A stretch of 60,547 bases of DNA from Thermodesulfovibrionia bacterium (GTDB lineage Bacteria; Nitrospirota; Thermodesulfovibrionia; UBA6902): positions 1 to 60,547 of the forward strand of contig JAGVNU010000077.1 in NCBI GenBank assembly GCA_020053105.1. The letters run 5' to 3'. A program made the translations under genes and the position numbers. The notes beneath the pieces were generated by a model that saw nothing but the letters and a program-made list of their open reading frames with translations, did not search any database and was not told the origin of the DNA. Shown in pieces: positions 45,013-52,972 of the stretch (the stretch's first letter is position 1; every line of letters begins with the position of its first letter).

Positions 45013-45533
45013 AATCCGTTATTCATGCACTTGATGCCGCTGCCGGTAAAGCGGGTGTTAACGGTTTAAGAATAATAATCTGCGGAGGTCTTGCCGCAAT
45101 CGCCTACGGAATGACTGAGAGGGCGACCCTCGACATCGACGCGGAAATTGATACAGGTTATGAAGTGATAAGCAAGCTCAAAAAGGGCCTGAAATTCCCT
45201 GCTGAGTTATCTGCCGACATATCGAGATGGAGCATGATAGACATCCCTGGAGGTTATAGAGAACGCGCTGTTCCATATAATGACGTCAAAACAAAACATA
45301 TCCATGTCTTTCTTCTTTCCCCGATGGATTTGATAATATCAAAATTGAGGGTCTTCAGAGACAAAGATATTGACGATGCGGTCTTTCTGATAAATAAATT
45401 CAGGATAAAAAAATCCGGCATACTGAAAGCTGCGGAAGATGCAATAAAAACTTCACCGCCTTCTACGGAAATATTGCGTTTCAAAAAGATGGTTGCCTAT
45501 TTTATTAAACAGGCTTACCCAAAATCGAAGTAG
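44982..45533 (+). CDS. Nucleotidyltransferase-fold protein (AbiEii/DUF6036-like)
   Basis: This 183-residue protein has the nucleotidyltransferase opening IIICGGLAAIAYGMTERATL followed by DIDAEI, giving the Gly-Gly motif (35-36) and Asp51/Asp53 as likely metal ligands. The later segment LLSPMDLIISKLRVFRDKDI, with DDAVFL after it, matches the AbiEii-like layout. Such proteins are found as toxins of type IV or NTase toxin-antitoxin systems and as enzymes of unknown substrate. It overlaps the preceding gene by 31 bp and converges with hisD. Confidence 0.75.
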   Translation: MERSARIGSLKSVIHALDAAAGKAGVNGLRIIICGGLAAIAYGMTERATLDIDAEIDTGYEVISKLKKGLKFPAELSADISRWSMIDIPGGYRERAVPYNDVKTKHIHVFLLSPMDLIISKLRVFRDKDIDDAVFLINKFRIKKSGILKAAEDAIKTSPPSTEILRFKKMVAYFIKQAYPKSK

Positions 45534-45555
45534 TGTGGCTGGTTGCAACGTGCAC

Positions 45556-46830
45556 TTACCTTCGCACCCGCACCGTATTCCCATGCGCCTCAAGTCCTTC
45601 GACATCGGCAAATGTTTCAACTGTATCTGCAAGCCCCATAAAACCGGCCCTCGAAAAATCAAGCAGGCTAGTGCGCTTAACAAAATCATATACCCCGAGT
45701 GGTGATGAAAATCGGGCAGTGCCTCCTGTCGGAAGCGTGTGATTGGGGCCTGCCGCGTAATCACCCATAGGTTCAGGCGTCCATTTGCCGAGGAAGACGG
45801 CTCCGGCATTTCTTATCATGGGTAAAATCTTTGAAGGGGCCTTGGTCATGATTTCAAGATGCTCGGGCGCAATCTGATTTGCTATGTCAGCAGCCTTGTC
45901 CAGATTTTTTGTAATTATTATTGCGCCGTATTTATTGAGAGACTTCCGGGCAATTTCTTTTCTTTTGAGCTTTCTTATTTGTCCGGCAAGGTCTTTCTTT
46001 ACAGCCTCAGCCAGGACTGATGAATCCGTAATTAATATGGACGATGCCATCTCATCATGCTCCGCCTGACTGAGCAGGTCCGATGCTATGAATGCCGGAT
46101 CGCCAGTGCTATCGGCTATTATCAATATCTCACTTGGCCCTGCAATCATGTCTATGCCGACCTCGCCGAAAACTATCTTCTTTGCAACTGCAACATATAT
46201 ATTGCCGGGGCCGACAATCTTGTCCACTTTTTTTATCGTCGCGGTACCATAAGCCAACGCTGCAACGGCCTGTGCCCCTCCGATCCTGTAGACTTCATTT
46301 ACTCCAAGCAGTTTAATAGCAGCTGCCACGTAAGGATTAATTTTCCCGTCAGGGGTCGGGACGCAAAGAGCGATTTCCCTGACGCCTGCTACCTGGGCGG
46401 GGATGACATTCATCAGAACAGTGGAGGGATAAGCAGCTTTGCCGCCGGGAACATAAACCCCCACCCTTTCAAGGGGCCTGATAATCTGGCCGAGTGTTAT
46501 TCCGTCCTTTGAGAATTGCCATGATTTTTCTTTCTGAAGTTCGTGAAATGCCCTTATCCTTGCAGCGGACAGTTTTAATGCCTTAATAAATTTATCATCG
46601 GTTTTTTTTGCCGCTGCTTCGATCTCTTTTGAGCTGACAGCAAGCCGGGTGAGTTTTAATGAATCGAATTTCTCCGTATATTTTTTTACCGCCCTGTCCC
46701 CGTTTTTTTGAACGTCGGCAATGATCCTTCTGACAGTCCTCTGTATGTCGTCCTCATATATTGAAGTCGATGCCCTTTTCTTAAGGCTTGCTATAAATGC
46801 ACCGGCCTGGTCTTCTTTTAAAGTTCTCAT
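45556..46830 (-). CDS. hisD: Histidinol dehydrogenase
   Basis: This 424-residue zinc enzyme performs the last two oxidations of histidine synthesis (histidinol to histidine) with NAD. Signature regions are [51 protein letters not shown] and [15 protein letters not shown] (Gln/His zinc ligands). The C-terminal [10 protein letters not shown] and [19 protein letters not shown] are also present. It overlaps the murA stop by 4 bp. hisG, expected next to it, is 12 kb downstream. Confidence 0.96.
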   Translation of the reverse strand: MRTLKEDQAGAFIASLKKRASTSIYEDDIQRTVRRIIADVQKNGDRAVKKYTEKFDSLKLTRLAVSSKEIEAAAKKTDDKFIKALKLSAARIRAFHELQKEKSWQFSKDGITLGQIIRPLERVGVYVPGGKAAYPSTVLMNVIPAQVAGVREIALCVPTPDGKINPYVAAAIKLLGVNEVYRIGGAQAVAALAYGTATIKKVDKIVGPGNIYVAVAKKIVFGEVGIDMIAGPSEILIIADSTGDPAFIASDLLSQAEHDEMASSILITDSSVLAEAVKKDLAGQIRKLKRKEIARKSLNKYGAIIITKNLDKAADIANQIAPEHLEIMTKAPSKILPMIRNAGAVFLGKWTPEPMGDYAAGPNHTLPTGGTARFSSPLGVYDFVKRTSLLDFSRAGFMGLADTVETFADVEGLEAHGNTVRVRR

Positions 46831-48077
46831 GTGATTCTCCTGATCTTTGCACCGAGGCTGCCGAGTTTTTCTTCAATACACTGATATCCTCTGTCGATAT
46901 GGTACACCCTGTCTATTACAGTCGTGCCCTGTGCAGCAAGTCCCGCGATCACCAGAGAAGCGCTCGCCCGTAAATCAGTGGCCATGACCTGCGCTCCTTT
47001 AAGCGTCTTGATTCCTTTTACTGTAGCAGTCGGGCCCTCCACTCTGATGTCCGCACCCATCCTCCTTAGTTCCGCAACATGCATAAACCTGTTTTCAAAA
47101 ATATTCTCGTTTATAACGCTTGTACCGTCAGCAACTGCCATAAGGGCCATGAACTGCGCCTGCATGTCAGTCGGAAAACCGGGATAGGGCATGGTCTTTA
47201 TGTCCTCTGAAGACGGCCTTTCCGGACCTTTGACAAACAGGGTATTTTTCTTCGCTCTGATTTCCGTCCCTGTTTCTCTCATTTTATTAATAAGAGCTTC
47301 ATTATGTGCGGGATTGCAGTCTTTGATTTTGATCTCGCCGCCTGTTATTGCCGCAGCAGTAATAAAAGTCCCGGTCTCTATCCTGTCAGGGATTATTTTA
47401 TATTTCAGCGGTCTGAGCTTTGAAACCCCGTTAATCTTTACAGTGCCGGTCCCTGCCCCCTGTATATCCGCACCCATTGATATCAAGGCATTCGCAAGGT
47501 CAATAACCTCAGGCTCGCAGGCGGCATTTTCAAGGACTGTCTGCCCTTCCGCGAGCGTGGCGGCCATCATAAGATTCTCCGTTCCAGTGACAGTAGGGAT
47601 ATCAAAATAAATAGTGGCCCCTCTCAGTTTCTTTGCCCTGGCATGGATATATCCTTTGGAGAGAGTGATTTTTGCCCCCATCTTTTCGAGCCCCATTGTA
47701 TGGAGGTTGATAGGCCTGGCCCCGATTGCGCAGCCGCCGGGAAGCGATACCCTGGCCTCTCCTGTCCTCGCTACAAGCGGTCCGAGCACGAGCACAGAGG
47801 CACGCATGGTTTTAACATAATCGTAGGGCGCCTCTACCGCCTTTATGTTTTTTGACTGAAGAATTACCTTCCCCTTTTCCTGATGATATCCCATTCCCAG
47901 GTGCGCGAGAAGTTTGCCCATGGTTGAAATGTCCCGCAGTTGGGGGACATTTGAAATTATATTTTCCCCGGGTCCGAGGATTGAAGCCGCCATTACCGGG
48001 AGGGCCGCGTTTTTCGCGCCGCTTATTGAGACCTCCCCGGACAATCTGACTCCGCCCTCTATTTCTAGTTTGTCCAT
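46827..48077 (-). CDS. murA: UDP-N-acetylglucosamine 1-carboxyvinyltransferase
   Basis: This 416-residue enzyme catalyses the first committed step of peptidoglycan synthesis, adding enolpyruvate from PEP to UDP-GlcNAc. The opening [20 protein letters not shown] and the active-site loop [15 protein letters not shown] with Cys116 are visible. A cysteine at this position is the fosfomycin-sensitive form. It overlaps prmC by 13 bp at its start and hisD by 4 bp at its end. Confidence 0.97.
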   Translation of the reverse strand: MDKLEIEGGVRLSGEVSISGAKNAALPVMAASILGPGENIISNVPQLRDISTMGKLLAHLGMGYHQEKGKVILQSKNIKAVEAPYDYVKTMRASVLVLGPLVARTGEARVSLPGGCAIGARPINLHTMGLEKMGAKITLSKGYIHARAKKLRGATIYFDIPTVTGTENLMMAATLAEGQTVLENAACEPEVIDLANALISMGADIQGAGTGTVKINGVSKLRPLKYKIIPDRIETGTFITAAAITGGEIKIKDCNPAHNEALINKMRETGTEIRAKKNTLFVKGPERPSSEDIKTMPYPGFPTDMQAQFMALMAVADGTSVINENIFENRFMHVAELRRMGADIRVEGPTATVKGIKTLKGAQVMATDLRASASLVIAGLAAQGTTVIDRVYHIDRGYQCIEEKLGSLGAKIRRIT

Positions 48078-48934
48078 TTCCCCTGAATGATCCTTTCTAT
48101 GCCTGCGTAATCCTTTCGCAACTCAACATCTTCATAACCCGCTCCTTTCATCATATAAACTGTTTCATCTGCACATCCCAAGCCGAGTTCGAGCATAAGT
48201 ATACCATTGGTTTTCAGAAACTTTCCCGCCTGCAAAATTATTTTTCTATAGAAATTAAGCCCGTCAGCCCCGCCGTCAAGCGCTCCGATCGGCTCCCAAT
48301 CCCTGATTTCAGGCTGGAGCGTATTTATGTCGTCCGTCTTTATGTACGGCGGGTTTGAAATAATGAGGTCGAACGTAGGGGCGGGGTAATCCCGCCCGGA
48401 CAACGGCCCAAAAAGATGTCCTTTTATAAAAGATACATTATCAATTCCATTTATCAGTGCGTTGTTCACTGCAAAACGTAATGCGGTCTCCGATATATCA
48501 GTCCCTAAAACATGCGAGTCCGGGAATTCTCTGGCAAGGGCCAGCGCCAGGCAGCCGGTGCCTGTGCAGAGGTCGAGGATGGTCCCCTTCAAGTGCGGGA
48601 TGACCCCTCCCCTACAAATTTTTATTGCATGTTCAGCCATTAACTCCGTCTCCGGCCTCGGTATCAAAACACCGCTGCCGACAAGAATTTTCAGACCCAG
48701 AAAATAGCTATAGCCCAGTATATATTGAAGTGGTTCGCGCCTGCACCGCCTTCGGGCCATTTCATCAATATCTATGATCTGCTTATCATTGAGCGAGGGA
48801 TTAATCTTATAAAGATCAACCAACCCGGTTCCAAGGCAATGCGTTACCAGAAGTTCAGCCTCTTTATCTGATGTCTCAATGCCTGAAGCAGCAAGCGTCA
48901 TTGATATTTCCCGTATTTTTTCTAATGCTTTCAT
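48065..48934 (-). CDS. prmC: Peptide chain release factor N5-glutamine methyltransferase
   Basis: This 289-residue enzyme methylates the GGQ glutamine of release factors, and its substrate prfA is the adjoining gene. The SAM motif is [16 protein letters not shown] and the catalytic NPPY is at residues 194-197. Two copies of a TGTAGGGG-type palindromic repeat lie inside the gene in frame. They encode the local peptides [10 protein letters not shown] (107-116) and [10 protein letters not shown] (179-188), both in surface-loop positions flanking the SAM fold. The frame is intact, so the enzyme is probably active. Confidence 0.93.
   Translation of the reverse strand: MKALEKIREISMTLAASGIETSDKEAELLVTHCLGTGLVDLYKINPSLNDKQIIDIDEMARRRCRREPLQYILGYSYFLGLKILVGSGVLIPRPETELMAEHAIKICRGGVIPHLKGTILDLCTGTGCLALALAREFPDSHVLGTDISETALRFAVNNALINGIDNVSFIKGHLFGPLSGRDYPAPTFDLIISNPPYIKTDDINTLQPEIRDWEPIGALDGGADGLNFYRKIILQAGKFLKTNGILMLELGLGCADETVYMMKGAGYEDVELRKDYAGIERIIQGKWTN
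48375..48397. repeat. TGTAGGGG-family repeat inside prmC (plus orientation)
   Basis: The sequence is GTAGGGGCGGGGTAATCCCG followed by CCC, with a stem GGGCGGG (48379-48385) / CCCGCCC (48391-48397). It matches the inverted copy at 48595-48616 at 19 of 22 compared positions. It is read through as part of prmC. Confidence 0.7.
48595..48616. repeat. TGTAGGGG-family repeat inside prmC (minus orientation)
   Basis: Read on the minus strand this starts TGTAGGGGAGGGGTCATCCC and then continues GC. It is a diverged copy of the element at 48375-48397 in the opposite direction. It is translated within prmC without breaking the frame. Confidence 0.65.
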
Positions 48935-48943
48935 TTTTATCTG

Positions 48944-49006
48944 GTAGGGGCAACTCTTGTGGGAAGACCTTATTGCCCTTCATGTGGGCAGGCACAAGAC
49001 CTGCCC
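48944..49006. repeat. Repeat-derived spacer between prfA and prmC
   Basis: A GTAGGGGC core (48944-48951) is followed by a separate dyad GGGCAGG (48986-48992) / CCTGCCC (49000-49006) with a 7-nt loop. These fill most of the 76-bp gap between prfA and prmC and would form a hairpin in the operon transcript. Confidence 0.55.
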
Positions 49007-49010
49007 TGCT

Positions 49011-50078
49011 TTATAATGCCTTTAACTTCTCCGCCTGAAAATAGGTGGTAAGGCCGTCAATAAGCTCGTCGAGGTCACCTTCGAGGATTGCAGAAAGTTT
49101 ATGGAGGGTGAGGTTTATCCTGTGGTCCGTTATCCTGTTCTGGGGGAAATTGTAGGTCCTGATCCTTTCGCTTCTGTCACCGGAGCCGACCTGTGACTTT
49201 CTTTCCCTGGCCCTTTCCTTTTCCTGGTTTTCCAGTTCAAGATCATATAAGCGGGAACGCAAAACCTTGAGGGCCTTTTCCCTGTTTTTGATCTGTGACC
49301 TGCTGTCCTGGCATTGCACGATAAGGCCTGTCGGCTCATGCACGATTCTGACAGCGGAATATGTCGTGTTTACGCCCTGCCCACCAGGACCTGAAGCGCA
49401 ATAGGTGTCAATCCTTAAATCCTTCTCCTCAATTTTAAGGTCAACTTCTTCGGCCTCGGGTAAAACCGCAACGGTCGCGGCAGAGGTATGGATCCTTCCG
49501 GAAGTCTCCGTAGCAGGGACCCTCTGCACCCGATGAGTGCCGCTCTCATATTTCATGCGGCTGTACGCCCCTTTGCCCTGGACCTCGGCAATGACTTCCT
49601 TGATCCCTCCGACGCCGGTGGAACTCATATCCATAATTTCCACCTTCCACCGTTTATTCTCAGCATACTTGCTGTACATTCTGAAAAGGTCGGCGGCAAA
49701 TAATCCTGCCTCGTCGCCGCCTGTACCAGCCCTGATTTCAAGGATGATACTCTTTGCATCGCGCGGGTCTTTGGGCACCAGCATAAACTTTAACTCTTCC
49801 TCTGCCAGGACCTTTTTTTCTTTCAGCTCCTCAAGCTCCAGCTCTGCAAGCTCTTTCAGTCCGTCATCACCTTCAGCGGATAATATCTCCTCAGCCTCGC
49901 TTATCCCGGACAATATCTTTTTGTATCCCCTGATCTTCCCGACAATCTCCGAGATGTCAGACTGTTCTTTGGAGTACTTCTGACTCTTGGTGTAATCCGA
50001 AAATATGTCAGGGTCTGACAGTATCTTTGTCAGCTCATCATATTTATTCTCGATTTCTTCAAGCTTATCCAACAACAT
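49011..50078 (-). CDS. prfA: Peptide chain release factor 1
   Basis: This 355-residue factor ends translation at UAA and UAG. The peptidyl-hydrolysis GGQ motif is at residues 232-234 ([15 protein letters not shown]). The stop-codon recognition tripeptide PAT is at 188-190 ([14 protein letters not shown]), the RF1 PxT type. The C-terminal [19 protein letters not shown] is also typical. Its start overlaps the end of yqhQ by 14 bp. The modifying enzyme PrmC is encoded next. Confidence 0.96.
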   Translation of the reverse strand: MLLDKLEEIENKYDELTKILSDPDIFSDYTKSQKYSKEQSDISEIVGKIRGYKKILSGISEAEEILSAEGDDGLKELAELELEELKEKKVLAEEELKFMLVPKDPRDAKSIILEIRAGTGGDEAGLFAADLFRMYSKYAENKRWKVEIMDMSSTGVGGIKEVIAEVQGKGAYSRMKYESGTHRVQRVPATETSGRIHTSAATVAVLPEAEEVDLKIEEKDLRIDTYCASGPGGQGVNTTYSAVRIVHEPTGLIVQCQDSRSQIKNREKALKVLRSRLYDLELENQEKERARERKSQVGSGDRSERIRTYNFPQNRITDHRINLTLHKLSAILEGDLDELIDGLTTYFQAEKLKAL

Positions 50079-50970
50079 TTTTTCTGCTCTCCAAAAATTT
50101 GGCCCGGACAGGGTCCATATTCAGCACCTCTTTCAAGGCCTTGATTGCCACCTCTATCTGGTCGCTTGACGGGACGCCCGTTGTCAGTTTCTGAAGCCAT
50201 AGTCCCGGCATAGCCATTGCCCGCACAAACGGATTGTTAAGTCTTTTTGACGAGAACTTTATAAATTCATATGACAGGCCCGCAATTAACGGCATCAGGA
50301 CGAACCTCGATAAAAACTTATCAATAAAAGGCCAGTCCTTTGGAATAAGAGAAAAGACCACTACACTCAGAAGCATCACCATAATCAGAAAACTGGTGCC
50401 GCACCTTGGATGAAGCGTACTGTACTTCTCCGCGTTTTCAGGTGTCAGCTCAACCCCGGCCTCAAAGGCATGCACAACCTTGTGCTCTGCTCCGTGATAC
50501 TGGAAGACCCTTTTGATATCTTTGCTGGTACCGATAGAGAGGATATAAATAAGGAAAACCATGACCCTCAGAAGCCCGTCCACCAGATTAAATACCAGAG
50601 AGCTTTCGTTCACGGACTGAAACAGAATGCCCATTAGCTTTGTGCCGTATAACGGCAGAAGAAGGAACAGTCCTATCCCGATAACAAACGCAAAAAAAAC
50701 TGTAATGAACATGGAGAAAGAAGATGGCTTCTCCTCCTCATGACCCGACGCCTCGGCAGAATACATAAGGGCCTTTATCCCGATTGAAAGCGCCTGAAAA
50801 AGGGCCACAACTCCTCTGACCAACGGCCACTTCAAAGGTCTTGCGAGTTCGCTGATGATTTCTTTCTTTAAGACAATATCCTTGTCCGGGGTCCTGACTG
50901 CGACCGTGTAAAAATTGCCCGATCTCATCATCACCCCTTCAATTACCGCCTGTCCGCCGATATCACCCAT
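50065..50970 (-). CDS. yqhQ: DUF1385 membrane protein (YqhQ-like)
   Basis: This 301-residue membrane protein has the DUF1385 opening [20 protein letters not shown], the conserved [36 protein letters not shown] and [11 protein letters not shown]. Four or five hydrophobic segments are present (for example [20 protein letters not shown]). Its function is not established; a role in metal-dependent or membrane processes has been suggested from the conserved histidines. It lies just before prfA in the conserved rpmE-yqhQ-prfA-prmC order. Confidence 0.92.
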   Translation of the reverse strand: MGDIGGQAVIEGVMMRSGNFYTVAVRTPDKDIVLKKEIISELARPLKWPLVRGVVALFQALSIGIKALMYSAEASGHEEEKPSSFSMFITVFFAFVIGIGLFLLLPLYGTKLMGILFQSVNESSLVFNLVDGLLRVMVFLIYILSIGTSKDIKRVFQYHGAEHKVVHAFEAGVELTPENAEKYSTLHPRCGTSFLIMVMLLSVVVFSLIPKDWPFIDKFLSRFVLMPLIAGLSYEFIKFSSKRLNNPFVRAMAMPGLWLQKLTTGVPSSDQIEVAIKALKEVLNMDPVRAKFLESRKNVVG

Positions 50971-51181
50971 TTATTTATATCTCCAAGATTTATTTAGTCA
51001 CAGACTATCACTGATAAAATTCCAAATTACAATAACCAAATAACAAATAAACTCCAAATTTCAATGACCAAACTTTAATACGCAGAGCAGGTCGCTTTAT
51101 ATGGATTGAAGCTATTTCAATACGTTTGAAAATTCGATAATTGGAATTTATCTGGGATTTGTAAAATGACCGAAGTTCCCA

Positions 51182-51235
51182 ATAAAAAAAAGGAAACCCG
51201 CCTTTCCATAAATATACAGATGCGCGCGTTTCCTT
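51182..51235 (-). terminator. Rho-independent terminator after rpmE
   Basis: On the minus strand AAGGAAAC (51228-51235) pairs with GTTTCCTT (51190-51197). The stem extends with one or two GC pairs, encloses a loop of about 25 nt, and is followed by an uninterrupted T run. It lies 10 nt past the rpmE stop and would separate rpmE from the yqhQ-prfA transcript. Confidence 0.7.
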
Positions 51236-51245
51236 CAGATCCCAG

Positions 51246-51452
51246 CTACTGGCTCTTTTTAGCGTATTTTCTTTTGAACTTCTCAACCCTTCCTTCAGCA
51301 TCGAGCAATTTCTGCTTGCCGGTGAAAAAAGGATGGCATTGAGAACACATATCAACGTGTATGGAATCCTGCGTGGACTTTGTTGCAAACGTCGCTCCAC
51401 AGGCGCATACAGCCTTGCTGTCTTTTAATTCTGGATGAATTTTTTCTTTCAC
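51246..51452 (-). CDS. rpmE: 50S ribosomal protein L31, zinc-binding type
   Basis: This 68-residue protein has L31 sequence EKIHPELKDSKAVCACGATF, then VDMCSQCHPFFTGKQKLLDA. The CxC (16, 18) and CxxC (36, 39) cysteines form the zinc site of the C+ form. The start is a GTG after a strong GGAGG Shine-Dalgarno. It has its own terminator, so it is probably a single-gene unit. Confidence 0.95.
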   Translation of the reverse strand: MKEKIHPELKDSKAVCACGATFATKSTQDSIHVDMCSQCHPFFTGKQKLLDAEGRVEKFKRKYAKKSQ

Positions 51453-51481
51453 GATGACCTCCGAGTATAATACGAGTCTTA

Positions 51482-51511
51482 AATATAGCAGAGCGGAAGG
51501 GGATTATGCAA
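51482..51511 (-). promoter_or_regulatory. Candidate promoter of rpmE
   Basis: On the minus strand TTGCAT (51506-51511) and TATATT (51482-51487) are separated by 18 nt, about 30 nt before the GTG start codon. The -35 match is weak. Confidence 0.35.
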
Positions 51512-51974
51512 TAGTCGGGTTTCAACAAATCTGCGTCCCTATTCTCCTACATTTCCACGGGCTCATTAAAACAACCGAGAGAGATCTGTCCACGACTGGC
51601 GATGCGTTTTTGAGCCGTCGGCCCGTCATAGCCGGAGATAAAGATAATGCCAAAGTCAAAGGTGCTGATTTTTTTGTTTCACTTTAACTTTATCTTTCCA
51701 CTCCGCTGATAGCGGGCCGTCACAATCCTTTATTCATCAAGTCGGCCCAGCAAGCTGGAGTGAAAGTTGAAAGTCGAGAGTGAAAAAAGACATCAACGCG
51801 CAATCAAGCATGATCTTCGCCAGCCTGGTTCTCCTTTTGTCATCCGGAATATCGTATGAAACGAGATAAAACATAATTATTGCGCCGCCAAGAATGCCAA
51901 GTTACACCAAGTAGTTTTATTCTTCATATCCCTTCGCGTTCCTTCGTGTCCTTTGTGGCTAAAAATATACCTCT
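51512..51974. other. Gene-poor stretch with no recognised element
   Basis: No convincing coding frame, RNA or mobile element is seen. The part next to 51975 resembles the AT-rich sequence that often trails GxxExxY genes (read on the minus strand: TTAGCCACAAAGGACACGAA), which suggests decayed flank of that gene. Confidence 0.4.
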
Positions 51975-52121
51975 TCATTCCAGCCTTCCTTTACTTCCAA
52001 AATTTATCAGCAAACCGACCTTCATTCCAGATGCCTTTAAATAATTAATTATCTGTGCCTCTTCAATGTTTGTTAATTTTGGGATACACTTAATTTCAAT
52101 TAGTCGCTTCCCCGGCAAGGT
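51975..52121 (-). pseudogene. C-terminal remnant of a GxxExxY-family gene
   Basis: A 48-codon minus-strand frame, bounded upstream by an in-frame TAG, encodes KRLIEIKCIPKLTNIEEAQI, then INYLKASGMKVGLLINFGSK. This matches the C-terminal end of GxxExxY proteins (LIVELKA...EAQLLNYLKASG.KVGLLINFG). The N-terminal two thirds with the GxxExxY motif are missing. The function of the intact family is not established. Confidence 0.75.
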
Positions 52122-52175
52122 CTAGCTCCGGATGGTTATTGGAAAACGACATATTCAGCACTACATAATGCAATT

Positions 52176-52562
52176 TTAATCAATAACCTGGTCCGGTAAA
52201 GATTTCTCTACTTCAGTCAAAACTTTTTTCAGATTGGTTTCAGTTGAACCGATGACTTTTTCATGAGGTAAGTGTAAATGATGCGGGAATGTTTTTACAT
52301 TTTTATGGTGCGCTACATTGTCCCATCTTTTCAGCAACTCCCCGGCTTTGTCCTGCCAATGGTAGCTATATGTTTCTATGCTCACTTTATTTTTGCGAAT
52401 GACGATATATTCGGCAAACTCAAGTATATCTCCGTTGGTAAGGTTGCATTTGATACGGATGTACCCGTCTTCTTCGGTAAGCTCTTTTCTCAAAATCTTA
52501 AATGAAGAAACTGCCCGGCTGACAACAAGGCTTTCAACAATATCATTGAAATATTCCTCCAT
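52176..52562 (-). CDS. TumE-family toxin-like protein (DUF6516)
   Basis: This protein of 128 residues has the TumE/DUF6516 signature: the N-terminal EEYFNDIVESLVVS, a beta segment DGYIRIKCNLTNGDILEFAE, SIETYSYHWQD, then WDNVAHH and KTFPHHLHLP with paired histidines. Members act as predicted RNase-like toxins beside a small antitoxin. The start is the ATG at 52562, three bases after the partner's stop. A TTG immediately before it is also possible. The partner here is not the usual HTH antitoxin. Confidence 0.78.
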   Translation of the reverse strand: MEEYFNDIVESLVVSRAVSSFKILRKELTEEDGYIRIKCNLTNGDILEFAEYIVIRKNKVSIETYSYHWQDKAGELLKRWDNVAHHKNVKTFPHHLHLPHEKVIGSTETNLKKVLTEVEKSLPDQVID

Positions 52563-52565
52563 CAA

Positions 52566-52877
52566 CTATTTCATTCCTTCGAATTCGGCCTTTTTAGCGG
52601 CAAGTCCGTTTCGCATTTGATAGAGAGAAGACCATTCAATAAAGTCCATATGATCACCGAGCTTTCCCATGTTAAACTCTTTTAAAAAAGCAGAAGACGT
52701 CTTCTTGAATTTACGCTCAAATTTCTTCAACTCTTTATCCAGTCTTTTTATCTCCTCGTCGTATTTCTTTATCCTGTACTCAAGCATTTTACTGATAGTC
52801 CGGGAAATAACAATGTCTTCGCCATGTTTTTGAATAAACTTTTCCAGGTTTCTTACCTTAGTTAAAGTCTGCTGCAT
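52566..52877 (-). CDS. Coiled-coil partner of the TumE-like protein
   Basis: This 103-residue helical protein has a strong heptad-like Lys/Glu stretch (RIKKYDEEIKRLDKELKKFE) and an N-terminal TLTKVRNLEKFIQKHGEDIV. The ATG at 52877 follows GGAGG with good spacing. It abuts the TumE-like gene, so it is the likely antitoxin or accessory subunit. It has no visible helix-turn-helix, so it may not regulate the promoter. Confidence 0.65.
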   Translation of the reverse strand: MQQTLTKVRNLEKFIQKHGEDIVISRTISKMLEYRIKKYDEEIKRLDKELKKFERKFKKTSSAFLKEFNMGKLGDHMDFIEWSSLYQMRNGLAAKKAEFEGMK

Positions 52878-52972
52878 ATTGATCACCTCCTTGATCCTGA
52901 GTGTTGTCTATTCTAACAAAAAACCGTTATCCGTGTCCGGGGTTGTCTTAATCCCGAATGTCAATACTGAAT

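Noticed and set aside
51008-51181. Possible small gene or four-helix-bundle gene flank between rpmE and yqhQ
   Set aside because: The sequence is AT-rich and repetitive (ATTTGG, CCAAAT units) and gives no convincing frame.
51454-51687. 77-codon plus-strand frame upstream of rpmE
   Set aside because: It overlaps the rpmE promoter region, has no Shine-Dalgarno and shows no protein-like pattern.
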